DNA from: Seiridium cupressi
Lineage: Eukaryota; Ascomycota; Sordariomycetes; Amphisphaeriales; Sporocadaceae
NCBI GenBank assembly: GCA_036674765.1
Contig: JARVKI010000009.1
Coordinates: 620,001-684,000, forward strand
Direction: 5' to 3'
DNA: 64,000 nucleotides
The first letter of the stretch is position 1, and every line of letters starts with the position of its first letter. Under the pieces are notes generated by a model. The model worked only from the letters and a program-made list of their open reading frames with translations, made no database searches and was not told where the DNA came from. The translations under genes and the position numbers were made by a program. This document shows, piece after piece, positions 24,452 through 36,918 of the stretch.

Positions 24452-24934
24452 AGGTAGTATGCAGCAGTATGGAAGGCAACAAGTCCGATTTATGTTGATC
24501 TCCACCCAACATGGATCATCGAAGTCATGTGTTATGCATGATAGCGGCGAGACAGAGTCATATCCCACTACCTAGGTTTGCTCCACGGCAGCCTGCAGGA
24601 ACAACCCAGTCACCGCTTCGAGACTGGGAGGGATGCGAGCAATGGCAGGCCTCGACCGCAGTGTAACAGACGGCGTCCTACGCCTAGATTGACACTATCT
24701 TCAATTAGTCGATGCTCAAGCCGGTAATGGCTGTAAAGGACGCTTCAAGCATACGCGGGTGCGGCAGGACGGTTTCTGTGGCGCTCATCGCTAGGGGCTG
24801 GAGGCAAAGCATGATTCGCCTAGAAGCGGAAAGCCAAAGGTTCGTCTAAAAAGCCTCCCGGGCTGGAGTCGACTAGACCAGCAAGACGCATGGCAGGAGA
24901 GCTCGCCGAATCTCCGGAACTGTACCTGGACTGG

Positions 24935-24967
24935 CGACTAGATCCATACTAGAATCTAGTCGTATGG
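24935..24967. repeat. Overlapping inverted repeats
   Basis: CGACTAGAT (24935-24943) and ATCTAGTCG (24954-24962) are 9-bp inverted arms with a 10-nt spacer. CCATAC (24944-24949) and GTATGG (24962-24967) form a second, interlocking pair. The function is unknown. Confidence 0.6.
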
Positions 24968-26800
24968 CGACAGTCGCATAGATCGTGGCACTTCAGCTTC
25001 TAGACTCCGGCGTTTGGAACATGGGCCCGGCGATGGATTGTGATTGTATATCTCAATGCGCGAATGGTCCTTTCGAGCTTGAACAGATCTTGATTCTTAT
25101 ACTAATCGAATTCTGCAACACATCAAGCGCCCGGAACACTATACGCCGAGGTGCGTTGCTCGGGTAGAAAAGAGTCTGGCCTCGATGGAAAAACAGAAGA
25201 AGGCTTGTTGCCTCTGCCATATACACCCGCAACCTTCACCACCTCGTTATTAGTAGCCGGTTATGCAAATACTAGACGAGGTGTGACGAGTGCTGTGATT
25301 AGACAATGGTAATAGAACAACGATGACATCTTGAATGCTGTGATACGCGGGCACACGACTCAACTACGGGAAATTGGGGAGGTGTATGACGTGGATGTGT
25401 TCATCCGAAATAGAAATGGCGACGTTGAAGTCGACGATGCCCAAACATGGTTGAAAGAGAGAGCTGGCGCAGTGGGGGAGGCCAAAGATGAAAGTAAATT
25501 AGCTAGACAGGCACAGGGGCATCTGACGACTAATACGTTGCATGGCATTAAACTCGATTGTAAAGTACGGTAGCGAGCGGCATGGCAATTGTCAGATTGC
25601 CCATGATGGGCATGGTGGTGCCGGGCCAATGCTTAAATTGCGAGTCGAGATGCAAGGCGCATCCTGACGGCGCCGGTGGAATCCGCCTCACCAGACGGAG
25701 GTGAACCGACAGCATGGCAACGGATGGAGATGTAGATGGCACGCCTTGTTCGTCCTGTCGCTTGGCCCGGGTTGGATGGCAACTAATAAACCGCCTGTCC
25801 AAGGCGTAAGGGACAGCGAGTGGAGCCTAGCATACAATGTAAGGATCCATCCACTGGACACCTGCTTGGTATGCCCGCCCAATTACTCGGAGCTAGCAGG
25901 CACAGAGAGCCAAGCAGGGGACAGGCCACAGGTCCACAGCCAAGTCCAGGACCAGCTGCAGATTTCAGGCTCGGGGGCCAGCGACCGCTCGGGGCTGGCT
26001 GATGCATGACCTGCTGTTCGCACTGACCGTAACGCACCGACTACAATGTAGTTACCTGGTGAGTGCCCTTGCTGTGGGCAGCAATTGTACGTGGCCGGTC
26101 AATGCCAGGTGTGGATCGCGGCACCCAGCACGCCAACTGGAACTTGGGACAGTGGGTGCTGGTGGATGAGGAAGGACCCTCTCCGCGGCTGCTGGGGAGG
26201 TACTAACTACTCCTTGATAGGGCCATTCTGGCTTTCTCTCTTCCTCGCGGCAGGATCACGCATCGCAACCCTCCACCAGCTCCGTCGATGTTGCCTTTGC
26301 GCCCGAGAATTGCACCCGTGTCTCGTTGCGTTGTCCGCTGTTCCTGGCCGAATGCACCTGACTTGCTCTCCAACCAAAGGCAACAAAGACCCCGACAGGC
26401 GACGTCTAAAAATATTGGGGGGGCGACCAGCGAACGACTAGGCACGTTACGTCATAATTGACACAAGCCGCAGACGCCTTTCCCTCGCCCCAGAATTCAG
26501 ATACCCGCCCGCAACATCAGCTTTTCCACCTTAACTCCATTCAGCCCATCCAACAGCCAGCACCCAGAGATTGAGACTGGCAAAGGAACCACATACATAA
26601 CCTAGACGCACCACAACAACACAACAAACAGCCACCGTGCCCTCGTTGACACCGCTGGGGGAGCACATAATTCGGCCGATGTCACTATTCTGCATCCATG
26701 CGCAAGCGTAGAACTCACCTGCATCTCCGATCTCACCACTGACTGTCACACCATCCATACATCATCGCTGCCCTCCCCCCCACGTTGTTCTTCCAGGGCA

Positions 26801-26856
26801 ATGCGTTCATGAGGAATGCCACGACAAGCCCAGAACCCATCCTCAATTCTGCGTAG
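26801..26856 (+). promoter_or_regulatory. Nested upstream ORFs before the histidine kinase ATG
   Basis: Two ATGs lie within 15 bp upstream of the main start. ATG 26801 opens a 3-codon uORF ending in TGA at 26812, in the same frame as the kinase, whose ATG follows 3 nt later. ATG 26809 opens a 15-codon uORF in another frame that overlaps the main start and stops at 26856. Such uORFs commonly lower or gate translation. Whether they are in the mature leader is not known. Confidence 0.45.
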
Positions 26857-29800
26857 CACCTTCTCGACACCAGACGAAACTGACGCCGACGTTGACGCGA
26901 CAACGGACCACCATTGGAGAACCCATGCGGAAGAATATAGAGACAGCAGTGGCGATGCGCCGGTAGAAGGGATGCCGCACTCATCAGGGCCTCACTCAAC
27001 GTCAAGCCATGGCCATGGCTCCGAATACGATAACGCACCGCTCTCGCTCCGTGGTGGCGCCGGCCCCAACACACCCGCAAGTGAAGATACCACGCCGGTG
27101 AAAAAGAGCCCAAGGATGCAAGAAGTCCTGCGCTCTGACTTGGGCTTGACACAAGGCGAAAAGAAAAAGGGCAAGGGCGTGAGCATTGCCCAGGGCTCAC
27201 CCGAGATAATAGACTCACAATCCGTGATAAACCAGTACAAGGAACGGCTGGCACGCGATCTAGCACGTCGGGAACTCGTGGCGAAGAGCCCTCAGTCGCC
27301 TGTCGACAGGAAGCGCGTTTCCCCTATCCAGGAGGAGCTGTCTCTCTCACCTCCTTCTGGCTCGCTTTCCAGCTCTGATTTGCCCACGACATCGACGGAG
27401 TCTGGGAGAACGATACGGGGAGGTAACACTCCAGCCTTCACTCCAGGGGTTGCAGCCAGGACGCCCTCGTATCCCTTCCCACGGATGATGACACCCGGTT
27501 ATGGCCCATCGGCCTTACAGAGGGCCTGGAATCTCCAAACTCAGGGTGGCATTCTTAACGCAGCGGGCGGTCAGTTCGACTCGCCAGGATTGCATGATCA
27601 GCTTCGTTCAGATCCCTCCACCCCGGCATCAACCATGACCTTTCAACCTCCAGGTGCCGAACCCCTGTTGGAGCGCGACTTTCCCACGCCAAATCTTTAT
27701 GAATTAGTCCTGATGCTTGGAGCCGAGCCCGGCCTTGATGCATGGTGGAGTGCTGTGGTTCAGATAATGAAGGAACATTACAAGGCTGAGCGGATAACCC
27801 TTTCGGTGCCCGCCGATGCCACCGATCTTGAGAATGTGCCCTGGGGTCAGAAAGCCACCTACAATTCGTTGGAGGACGATGAATTCAGTATGGAATACAT
27901 GGGGAGGAGTAGTCTGTTTCCCAGCAGTGTGGGTGATCTTTCTGAGTTGGCATCTAACCTGGAAGGGTCGTCGAGGAGTGAACGGCCACTACGCCCAAGT
28001 ATGCAAAGTCGGCACTCTTTCACGTCTTACGAGAATAAAAAGGAGTCGCGGACAACCCAAGCCTTGGAGAGCCCAAGCATTGCGCCACAGAGGCCTGCTG
28101 CGATGCCGCGAAGCAAGAGCTATTTTCCGGTCTCCGCAAAGCGTGTGCCAAGTTCCCCGCGCTCTGGTCTGAACAAGCAAGCACTTGAAGAGCACGACGC
28201 AGTTGAAGATCAGCAGAACGTTGCGAGTTGGGAGCCACCGCTGGTCTCCCGCTCCGAAGCCAATGGCCGGGTGCTTCCCGTATTGCAGGGATTGGATCTC
28301 GAAGCGGATCCTCTCATTGACCACAACGGAATCAAGGGCGTTATCGAGCGAGGCAAAGTCATTGCACTAACTCGTAGTTATCCGTATCTCGATTCCACCA
28401 CCGACGAGAAATCCAAAAGGCGGCCAAAAAGACCGGTGAGAATCGAGTCGAGTACAAAACTGTCATCCTTTCTTGGTACTGCCGCAGGAGCGAGGCCTCC
28501 GAGCCGGGGCACAAAGGGCGCAGGTGTGGATAGATTATCCAAGCGATCAGATCTTCTTTCAGTACTAGATGATGAGGAGCCACGACCGCCAACACCACGA
28601 TACGAGGAGTACGAACAGGCACCACCATCTCCTTGGTCACAATCTCCGGCACCGTCACCTGCCGTTCGGGCAGATCCTGCCGAGAACCCATTTTTCACGG
28701 ACGCATTGGTCGATGAGGATTCCTTCAATCCGGGTCCTAGCCCTCACGATTACACAAATATACAACCTCCCGAGACAATCGGTGTCGACAATTCTTGGAC
28801 CGTACTTCATATACCATTGAAACACATACTACTTTCCAAGCCAGCTGGAGCATTTAGGCTAAGCTCAGCAGCTCTAGCACAAAAAACAGCCTCTCGCGGT
28901 CGGCTGGACTCGGCGACAGAGTCAGGGCCTGCTGAGCGCCCGTCTTCGTCTGATTCTCTCAAAGATAATCGACAAAGCCCCATCGCCATCTTATCTATCT
29001 TGAGCCCGCTCATACCTTATCCGTCTAACTTGCGATATTCCCTAGAGCACCTTGCTCCTCATCTGGCAACGTCGTTCTCGCTATGCCGCCATTACTCCAA
29101 TATGGAAACCGAAGTGTCCGGATTGCAACGGAAAAGGCCGGCCACGGCCGGGTTTGGGGCATTAGGACCTGATGGGCGTCCTCTCGCGGACCCTGTCCTG
29201 TATTCTCAGCTGAAGTATGCGCCGTCAGAACACCCATCGCAGCACTCCATCACGGGGAGCATTACAAGCCCAAGTGATGCCTCGGGTCCGGCACGTAGTA
29301 CTGCCAACTCACCAGGTGGGTCTATAAATTGGGACCCAAGCTCTTTTGGCTTGGTCGTTGAAAGACGAACCACGAATACAAGTCCTGGCATGGTTGGTGG
29401 TGACGGATATTTCGCCGCCGCAATCCAGCATGGAGCCACATTCCACGATGTTACACCACGCACACCTGGGTTCCGATCTGGACGAAGTTCCAGAGAAACT
29501 CCCTCTTCACTTGAGAAATTGCAAGGGCAGACAGGTACTGGAGAAGCCTTTTGGCCAGGCACTCCGGGTGCGGGGATCGCCGAGGATCCTGCTAGTGCTC
29601 TGTATACACCCGACGAAAGATTGCCGCATCATTTGTCCAAAAGACGAGTGTCTCCTAAGGAGATGAGTCAGTCCGATATGGCATCCGGCTCTGGTCACAG
29701 CCATCAGAAACATACAAAGTTGCACTCATATGGGGCTGACTTTGCCACAACCTTCCAGTCGCTACCTTCGGGTACCTACGTCAACCAAACACCAGGAAGG

Positions 29801-32800
29801 GAGGACAAAGTCAGCATGCTACCTCCGTCTGACAGGTTGAAGGGTCTCATGTTAGACTCCTTGCCAGCTCACGTGTTCGTGGCACTGCCTTCCACGGGAG
29901 AGATTATGTGGGTCAACAGCAGGTACCTCTCATATAGAGGCCAAACTGTTGCTGACCTCATCGTGGATCCTTGGGGGTCTGTCCACCCAGAAGACCGTGA
30001 TGGATATATCCAGAAATGGACCCACTCACTCCGGACTGGCGAACAGTTTGCATATACAGTTCGTCTCCGTCGCTTCGACGGTGTTTACCGGTGGCATCAA
30101 GCGCGTGCTATTGCCTCAAAGGACAAGCGCGGAGTCATTGTCCAGTTTATTGGCTCGTACATGGACATCCATGACCAAAAGGTTGCGGAACTGGTGGCTG
30201 CTCGTCAGGAAGAAGTGGAAGCCTCCGAGGCCAAACATCGCCTGTTAGCCAACTTGATTCCACAAATCATTTTCGCTGCTACCGAGGAAGATGGCATTAC
30301 CTTTGCAAACGAACAGTGGCTTTCGTACACTGGCCAAAGCTTTGACGATTCTCTTGGAGTGGGTTTCATTGACCATGTCCATCCTGAAGATCTGGCCAAG
30401 TGTAGGATACCGACAGAGAAACACCAGGCAAGGCCATCAGAAGGCTCGACTCCAGGTGCGAAGACGTCTGCTTCGGCGACGCCAACTAAGTTGGGCAACC
30501 TCGCAGCACGCACTCCGCAGGGTTCATTGTCTCGAAAGAATTCTGGTAGTGGCTCTAGCTCTTCCATATCTTCCACAGATCTTGATGAGCTGGCCAGGAA
30601 GGGCGTAATCAAGGTAGCAACCGACAGTACCGGACGCATTTCCTACACAACGGAGCTTCGGCTTAGGTCCAAGACTGGGGAGTATCGCTGGCACCTAATC
30701 AGATGTGTCGAGATAAACAATATCAACTTCGGCACCGGCGAGAGCTCCTACTTCGGGTCTGCTACCGATATCAACGACCATAAGCTGCTAGAAGCCAAAC
30801 TCAAGGAAGCTATGGAGTCGAAATCCCGCTTCCTCAGCAACATGTCGCACGAGATCCGAACGCCGCTGATCGGAATTTCGGGCATGGTCAGCTTTTTACA
30901 GGATACAGTTCTTAACGAGGAGCAACGGGACTACACGAACACAATCCAGACAAGTGCAAACAGTTTGCTCATGATCATCAACGACATACTGGATCTCTCC
31001 AAGGTCGACGCTGGCATGATGAAATTGAATTTTGAATGGTTCCATACTCGCTCCCTTATTGAGGATGTCAACGAACTGGTGTCCACCATGGCCATCGCCA
31101 AGCGACTCGAGCTAAACTATGTCGTGGAGCAAAACGTACCTTCATGGGTGAAGGGCGATAAAGTCCGGATCCGCCAGGTGTTACTTAACGTTATAGGCAA
31201 CGCTATCAAGTTCACTACTCAAGGCGAGGTTTTCAGTCGGTGCAAGGTCATACAACGTCAAGAAAGAGATGACCACTCTATCGTGCTGGAGTTTTCCATC
31301 ATCGATACCGGTCGTGGGTTCACAAAAGAGGAATCCGACCTAATCTTCAAGCCGTTCAGTCAAATTGATGGAAGCAGCACCCGCCAGCACGGTGGCAGCG
31401 GTCTAGGTCTCGTAATATCGCGGCAGCTGGTAGAGCTTCATGGTGGGAAAATGGATGGCTCCGCCGTTCCCGGCGAAGGCTCGACGTTCACATTCACAGC
31501 CAAATTCGGTCTTCCAACAGCAACGGACCACCCTGGCGTGCCAATTACACCACCTACCGCTCCTGTGCGGCCAGCGATTTCATCAGAAGAGAGCTCAGCA
31601 TCAGCGTCAACAGCACGGCCCTTTGCGCTGCAGAAGTTTACGGATAACCCACTGAGCGCTAGTCCCCTCTCGGATGCTAGCGTTATATCTCCTACCCTGA
31701 CGTCTTCGGCGAGTTCTGACCCATCAGTTCGCTCGACCCGCACGCAAAACACATCGCGGTCTTCGATGTCATCTGTCAACGTCGGTCTCGCCCATTTCAG
31801 CGAGGCGGCCAAGGCAAGTGGCCAAGATTTGTCTCAGATGAAATTAGAAATGCCCCCTGCAGGGCTGTCGACAACCGGCTCACCCGCTCTGGACGCCTTG
31901 AAACTTGCTGGGAAAATCGACCAATTCAGGCCCCCGATGTACTCGATTCTTATAATCTGTCCTCAGACCTTCAGCAGGGAAGCCACCACCAAGCACATTG
32001 AGATAACGTTACCAAAGGATGTGCCTCATCAGATCACAGCTGTAGCTTCTGTGGAAGAGGCACAGGAGCTGATAGGCGGAGAAGAATCCGTAACTTTTAC
32101 ACATATCGTCCTCAATCTGCCGGCAGCCGATGAGATCATCAGCATGATTGACCAGATAATGTCTTCATCGGTTGGGAAAACCTCGGTCCTGATCCTCTCC
32201 GATTCCTTGCAACGGCAGGCCGTCCTCAAGCTTGCCTCGGATGCCGAACACCAAAAGCTCCTTGCCCAGAACCTCGTCACCTTCATCTACAAACCAGTGA
32301 AACCTTCACGATTTGCTGCTGTATTCGATCCAGCAAAATTACGTGATCTGAGCATTGACCGGAACCGGTCAAACGCTGCTCTTATGGTGGAGTCCACGCG
32401 GCAAAGTTACATCGATGTCGAAAAACGTATTGGTAACAAGGGCTACAAGGTCCTCCTGGTCGAGGACAACCCTGTCAATCAGAAGGTTCTGGTCAGATAC
32501 CTCAAGAAGGTTGGCATCGTCGCAGAGATAGCCAATGACGGCGTTGAATGCACAGAGATGGTGTTCTCCCAACCGCCCGGCTTTTACAAGCTCATACTGG
32601 TAAGTGATGCCTGATTGGAAAACATATGGGATTACCATGACTGACCCTGTATGCAGTGCGATCTTCACATGCCTCGGAAAGACGGCTATGAAGCATGTCG
32701 AGATATCAGGCGTTGGGAGAAGAAGAACAAGTACAATAAAATGCCGATTATCGCCTTGTCGGCCAATGTCATGTCTGATGTCCAGGATAAATGCGTCGAG

Positions 32801-32875
32801 GCCGGCTTCAGCGACTACGTCACGAAACCGGTGGACTTCATTGACTTGAGCACGGCCATGTCAAAGTTCTTCTAA
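26816..32875 (+). CDS. Hybrid sensor histidine kinase (GAF-PAS-PAS-HisKA-HATPase-REC)
   Basis: Exon 1 is 26816-32599 and exon 2 is 32657-32875, giving exactly 2000 aa across a 57-bp intron (GTAAGT ... TGCAG). The first ~1000 residues are largely Ser/Pro-rich but contain two halves of what looks like a GAF domain (about 294-335 and 655-765) split by a long low-complexity insertion. Then come PAS 1 (about 1000-1122), PAS 2 (about 1135-1322, with its own Ser-rich insertion), HisKA with phospho-His ~1345 in NMSHEIRTPL, and HATPase with N-box NVIGNAIKF, DTGRGF and GSGLGL. The receiver (from ~1876) has LLVEDNPVNQKVL, phospho-Asp 1930 in CDLHMPRKDG, and a conserved Lys in YVTKPVD. The protein should autophosphorylate and pass phosphate to an HPt protein of the fungal stress relay. 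No membrane segment is seen, so it is probably cytosolic. The HHK group cannot be fixed by eye. Confidence 0.95.
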
Positions 32876-34142
32876 TTGTTTCTTACTTATTGTCACCCTC
32901 AAATACGCACATAACGCCTGCAAGCACACGAAGCAAGCATTTCATGCATCTTCTCGGCGTTCCCATGGTCAAGAGAGAAGCGGCACACCACATTGATATT
33001 GCAACCATGGATGGAGTCGCGCAAATGGGAATGTTTCATGGTATACAAGGTTCATGAAGTTAGCATGGATTTCCTTGAATGAATAGAATAGGAGACGGTG
33101 TTTAGAAGGACTGTTGGCTGCTGCGACGCAGTGCTAATCGCAGACCTCTGTTGAGCGACCCTTTGCATGAGCCAACGAGTATATGCGTCACGACATTGGC
33201 GTGTAGGATGAGGCGGGAATGTACTTGCATTTTGGCTGGTTGATCACATCCCCCGATTGGCGTCGGTGGTTTGTACGTTCTGCCCGGTCTAGTGTCAGGC
33301 GGCTCGTCGAGGAAGGGTTTGTACCGCTTGTGTTCGGATATTTGCATAGTTAAAACCAATACCCATTATTGATCTTATTATGTTATCATTATTACTTACG
33401 ACCTGACTCGGACTATCAGACCAATGTTTCCCGTCGCAGAACCACCTAGTGTGCCGTACTTGAATCTGCCAGCATAACATGATCACCTTGGATCCAAGTT
33501 CTTGATCATATCCTAGCCATCGGCAATAGCAACCAATCAGTCTTGTGTGTGTGTATCATAGCAATCACGATTATTTAGTCAGTTGATATCAGTGGAGATG
33601 GTTGAGCAAATAAGTAGGCCGACTCGTGTTACCACTATAAGAATCAATGGGGTTGATCGAACAGATGAACATCGAAATATTCTGAACCAACCCAGTTGCA
33701 AAAGCATTTCCATGGATTGTTGAATAGAGTCCCCTGGGCCAAAGCTCGAACCGCACGACGGACTATCCGGATTAATAGTCAGCCAGGCATGCGTACTTGA
33801 GAAAGAAGGGGGCCGGATTGTATTAGGAAGCGACCGTCTTAGATTCGTACTTCGTGATTATACACTGACAGGGTCGAGTTACCGGGGTTGGTGCACGGGC
33901 CCATGCTACCGATAACGACCAGCAAAAACATTTCTCCATCTTTTGGTGATAGCTCTAAAAATTAGTAGGCGGGCCCCGAACTTTTTGGGGCTCAAGTCAA
34001 CAGAAGCTTGGACAACCCCTCCGACGAAGCGAAACTTTGTGACTTTCGATCGCTGCACTGATTTGGTAGCCTTGTTCAACTCCTTTCACCTTTCCCATCT
34101 GCTCACAAGGCTTCTTGGTGCTTCACCCAAGTCCTCTTCAAG
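32876..34142. other. Intergenic, kinase 3' flank and CCT3 promoter
   Basis: This 1.27 kb contains a short GT microsatellite near 33543-33554. Close to the CCT3 start the DNA has a C4 ... G4 inverted element (near 33976-33991) and C/T-rich leader sequence. No gene was recognised. Confidence 0.5.
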
Positions 34143-35999
34143 ATGCAGGCTCCCGTTTTGGTTATGAGTGAGTGAACCCCTCCATCCAGACCCAGGCCTT
34201 GGACCCTGGAAGCCTAGCAATACATGACTGACGATGCCCTCCAGACACCCAAAGCGGTGAGAGACAGACCGGCCGCAAGGCTCAGATGTCTAACATCGCT
34301 GCTGCTAAAACGTATGCCTGCCCCGTACTGCCCAAATCCCCCCAATCTGCCTAACATCTGCCTAGTGTCGCCGACATCATTCGATCATGTCTGGGTCCCA
34401 AGGCAATGTTGAAGATGTTGCTGGATCCCATGGGTGGCATCGTGCTTACGAATGATGGGCACGCTATTCTACGAGAGATCGAGGTGTCACATCCCGCCGC
34501 GAAGAGCATGATCGAGCTCAGCCGGACGCAAGATGAAGAAGTTGGAGACGGCACTACGACAGTCATTATCCTGGGTGAGCACGCGTGGTACTAGGACATG
34601 GCAGCATGGGAGGCTAACACTGGCGCAGCTGGCGAGATTTTGGCCCAGGCTCTCCCTCACCTCGAGCGGAACATCCATCCCGTCGTCATCATTTCCGCCT
34701 TCAAGCGAGCCCTCAAGGATGCCCTAGAAATCATCGACGAAATCTCCATGCCCATCGATATTAACAACGACGAGGCCATGAACAGCCTAATCTCATCCTC
34801 CATTGGTACCAAGTTCGTCTCCAGGTGGTCAGATTTGATGTGCCAGCTGGCGCTCAATGCTGTGCGAACCGTCACTTGGGAGGTGGGAAATGGAAACAAG
34901 GAGGTTGACATCAAGCGATATGCCCGTGTGGAAAAGGTGCCTGGTGGCGAGATCGAGGACAGCCGAGTGTTGGACGGCGTCATGCTGAACAAGGATATTA
35001 CGCATCCCAAGATGCGGCGGAGAATCGAGAACCCCCGGATCGTGCTCCTCGACTGCCCATTAGAGTACAAGAAGGGAGAGTCGCAAACGAATATCGAGAT
35101 CACAAAGGAGGAAGACTGGAACCGCATTCTGCAGATCGAGGAGGAGCAAGTCAAGTCCATGTGCGAGTCTATTCTGGCACTGAACCCGGACCTTGTCATT
35201 ACAGAGAAGGGTGTATCGGATCTGGCCCAACATTATTTCATGAAGGCAAACGTTACCGCACTTCGAAGAGTTAGAAAGACCGACAACAACAGAATAGCGC
35301 GAGCTACTGGCGCAACTATTGTCAACAGGGTCGACGATCTCCAGGAGTCGGACGTTGGTACGCAGTGTGGTCTGTTCGAGATTGAGAAGATTGGCGATGA
35401 GTATTTCACATTCTTGACCAAATGCAAGGATCCCAAGGCCTGCACAATCCTCCTCAGAGGCCCCTCAAAGGATATCCTGAATGAGATTGAACGCAACCTT
35501 CAGGACGCTATGGGCGTAGCGCGGAACGTCATGTTCCACCCTCGACTCTCGCCCGGTGGAGGCGCCACGGAAATGGCTGTCTCGGTCAGATTAAACCAGC
35601 TGGCGAAGAGCATTGATGGTGTCGAGCAATGGCCGTACAAGGCGGTGGCAGATGCTCTGGAGGTCATTCCTCGTACTCTGATCCAAAACGCTGGTGCTAG
35701 CCCGGTCAGAGTCTTGACCGAGCTGCGAGCAAAGCAGGGCGAGGGCAAGAGCGCGTGGGGCATCAACGGTGAAACTGGTGGGCTGGCTGACATGAAGGAC
35801 TACGGAATCTGGGAGCCCGAGGCCATCAAGCTGCAGAGCATTAAGACGGCCATCGAGGTAAGCACTTAGGAACGAGTCCCTAGCCCCGAATTATACTGAC
35901 AATCACCAGGCTGCGTGTCTCTTGTTAAGAGTGGACGACATCTGCAGTGCTAAGAAGGCGGCACAACCAGGCGTCGGCACCAGCGGAGGCGATGACTAA
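34143..35999 (+). CDS. cct3: T-complex protein 1 subunit gamma (CCT3)
   Basis: Five exons (34143-34167, 34245-34311, 34366-34574, 34629-35857, 35910-35999) give 539 aa, the usual CCT subunit size. It is the gamma subunit of the cytosolic chaperonin TRiC/CCT, which folds actin, tubulin and other proteins using ATP. It starts MQAPVLVMNT..GERQTGRKAQ, the usual fungal CCT3 N-terminus. The family signatures are visible: CLGPKAMLKMLLDP, TNDGHAILREI, the nucleotide loop EEVGDGTTTVIIL, and the C-terminal GGGATEMAVSVRL. Gamma-type features include the RVEKVPGGEIEDS and LDCPLEYKKGESQTN blocks. All introns are 52-77 bp with clear GT-AG ends, several with CTAAC branch points. The gene ends in KKAAQPGVGTSGGDD. 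Confidence 0.97.
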
Positions 36000-36140
36000 A
36001 CGATGCGCTTGATGAATGGGAGGCTGTTTTACGAGACTTATGATGGAAGACATACATACCCCTGTATCAAGAGCTGGCCCCAAAAAGTTTCATGATGAGA
36101 TAGACGGATTAGACGGCTCTGCTGCCATCGATGGTGCGAA

Positions 36141-36146
36141 AATAAA
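36141..36146 (+). terminator. Possible polyadenylation signal of CCT3
   Basis: AATAAA occurs 142 nt after the CCT3 stop, in the 328-bp gap to the convergent PRKRIP1-like gene. Fungal poly(A) signals are loose, so this is only suggestive. Confidence 0.35.
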
Positions 36147-36327
36147 GGCACTACCTGGTCTCGTTCCTTCATCTTCATGTCCTCCATGTGATTGAGTGCT
36201 GTTTATGATTACCTACGCATATGCAGCCCCTTTGCCGATCTTACAACTCTGGTCCTAGCATCAATACAGGCCACCGCTTGGCACACCACCTGGGTATATC
36301 CTATCAGTCTTTCCTCCCCCGTTAGCA

Positions 36328-36918
36328 CTAATCATCTTCGATCAAAAGCCCCTTCGGCTCTTCCACCACAGCCGGTGCATCTTGGACTTCTGTATCGTCT
36401 TGGCCGTCTGCCCTTGTCACGGCGATCCTGGGACCCTTGGTCCCGTGTATTGGTGCTTTTCCTCCCCCGCCACCTCCAGCCTTGGCCTTGGCCTTCCTTG
36501 CCTTCATCTTCTCCCTCTTCTCTCGGTTCCTCCTCGTTTTCTCTTCGTCCTTTCGAGCCTTCTCTTCTTTCAATCGCTCGAACTCCTCCTCTTCCTGCTC
36601 GTGCTTCACCTCTTTGTCCATTTGTCGCAACCTTTCATACTCGCGCCGCCGCGACGCCTTGTACACGTGGAACTCGCCCGAGCCTGCACCGGCGCTGGAG
36701 CCCTGCACATTGGTCACTATCTCGGGCGGCGCGGCGAGGCGTGGGCCGAGGGATCTGGATGACGAGTCTGGGATTCGGATCTCTTGGTCGGGCCGTGCAA
36801 ACAGAGCTTCCACGGTCGAGGCCTGAGCCGACACGGGTGTGAGGGCGCGCTTCTTGACGGCACGCTTGCTTCGCGGATCCGCGGAGGTCGGGATGCTTTC
36901 CGGGCCTTCGCCTGACAT
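36328..36918 (-). CDS. PRKRIP1/DUF1168 family protein, probable spliceosome component
   Basis: This single-exon gene encodes 196 aa, starting at MSGEGPES, although the frame is open further upstream. The family core SSAGAGSGEFHVYKASRRREYERL lies at about residues 81-104 (only its parts are quoted here: SSAGAGSGEFHVY and SRRREYERL), followed by a long, highly charged Glu/Lys/Arg helix (about 105-155) and a Gly-rich linker. In humans PRKRIP1 is a long-helix factor of the catalytic spliceosome that bridges protein and U2/U6 RNA. Fungal DUF1168 proteins are taken as its relatives. An N-terminal basic SKRAVKKRA could serve nuclear import. It is convergent with CCT3 and divergent from the phosphatase-family gene. 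Confidence 0.88.
   Translation of the reverse strand: MSGEGPESIPTSADPRSKRAVKKRALTPVSAQASTVEALFARPDQEIRIPDSSSRSLGPRLAAPPEIVTNVQGSSAGAGSGEFHVYKASRRREYERLRQMDKEVKHEQEEEEFERLKEEKARKDEEKTRRNREKREKMKARKAKAKAGGGGGGKAPIHGTKGPRIAVTRADGQDDTEVQDAPAVVEEPKGLLIEDD

Larger units (their letters stand above)
23031..26815. other. Gene-poor region with T-rich block; histidine kinase promoter
   Basis: No convincing gene lies in 3.8 kb. It contains a T-rich low-complexity block (listed separately), overlapping inverted repeats near 24935-24967, and, from about 26450, C/A-rich sequence typical of a fungal promoter and leader for the histidine kinase. ORFs around 25.7-26.4 kb overlap in several frames on both strands and resemble no family. 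Confidence 0.55.

Noticed and set aside
36192..36842. Plus-strand ORFs of 126-216 codons over the PRKRIP1-like gene
   Set aside because: Shadows of the Glu/Lys/Arg-rich minus-strand helix, giving Leu/Ser/Phe-rich nonsense proteins.
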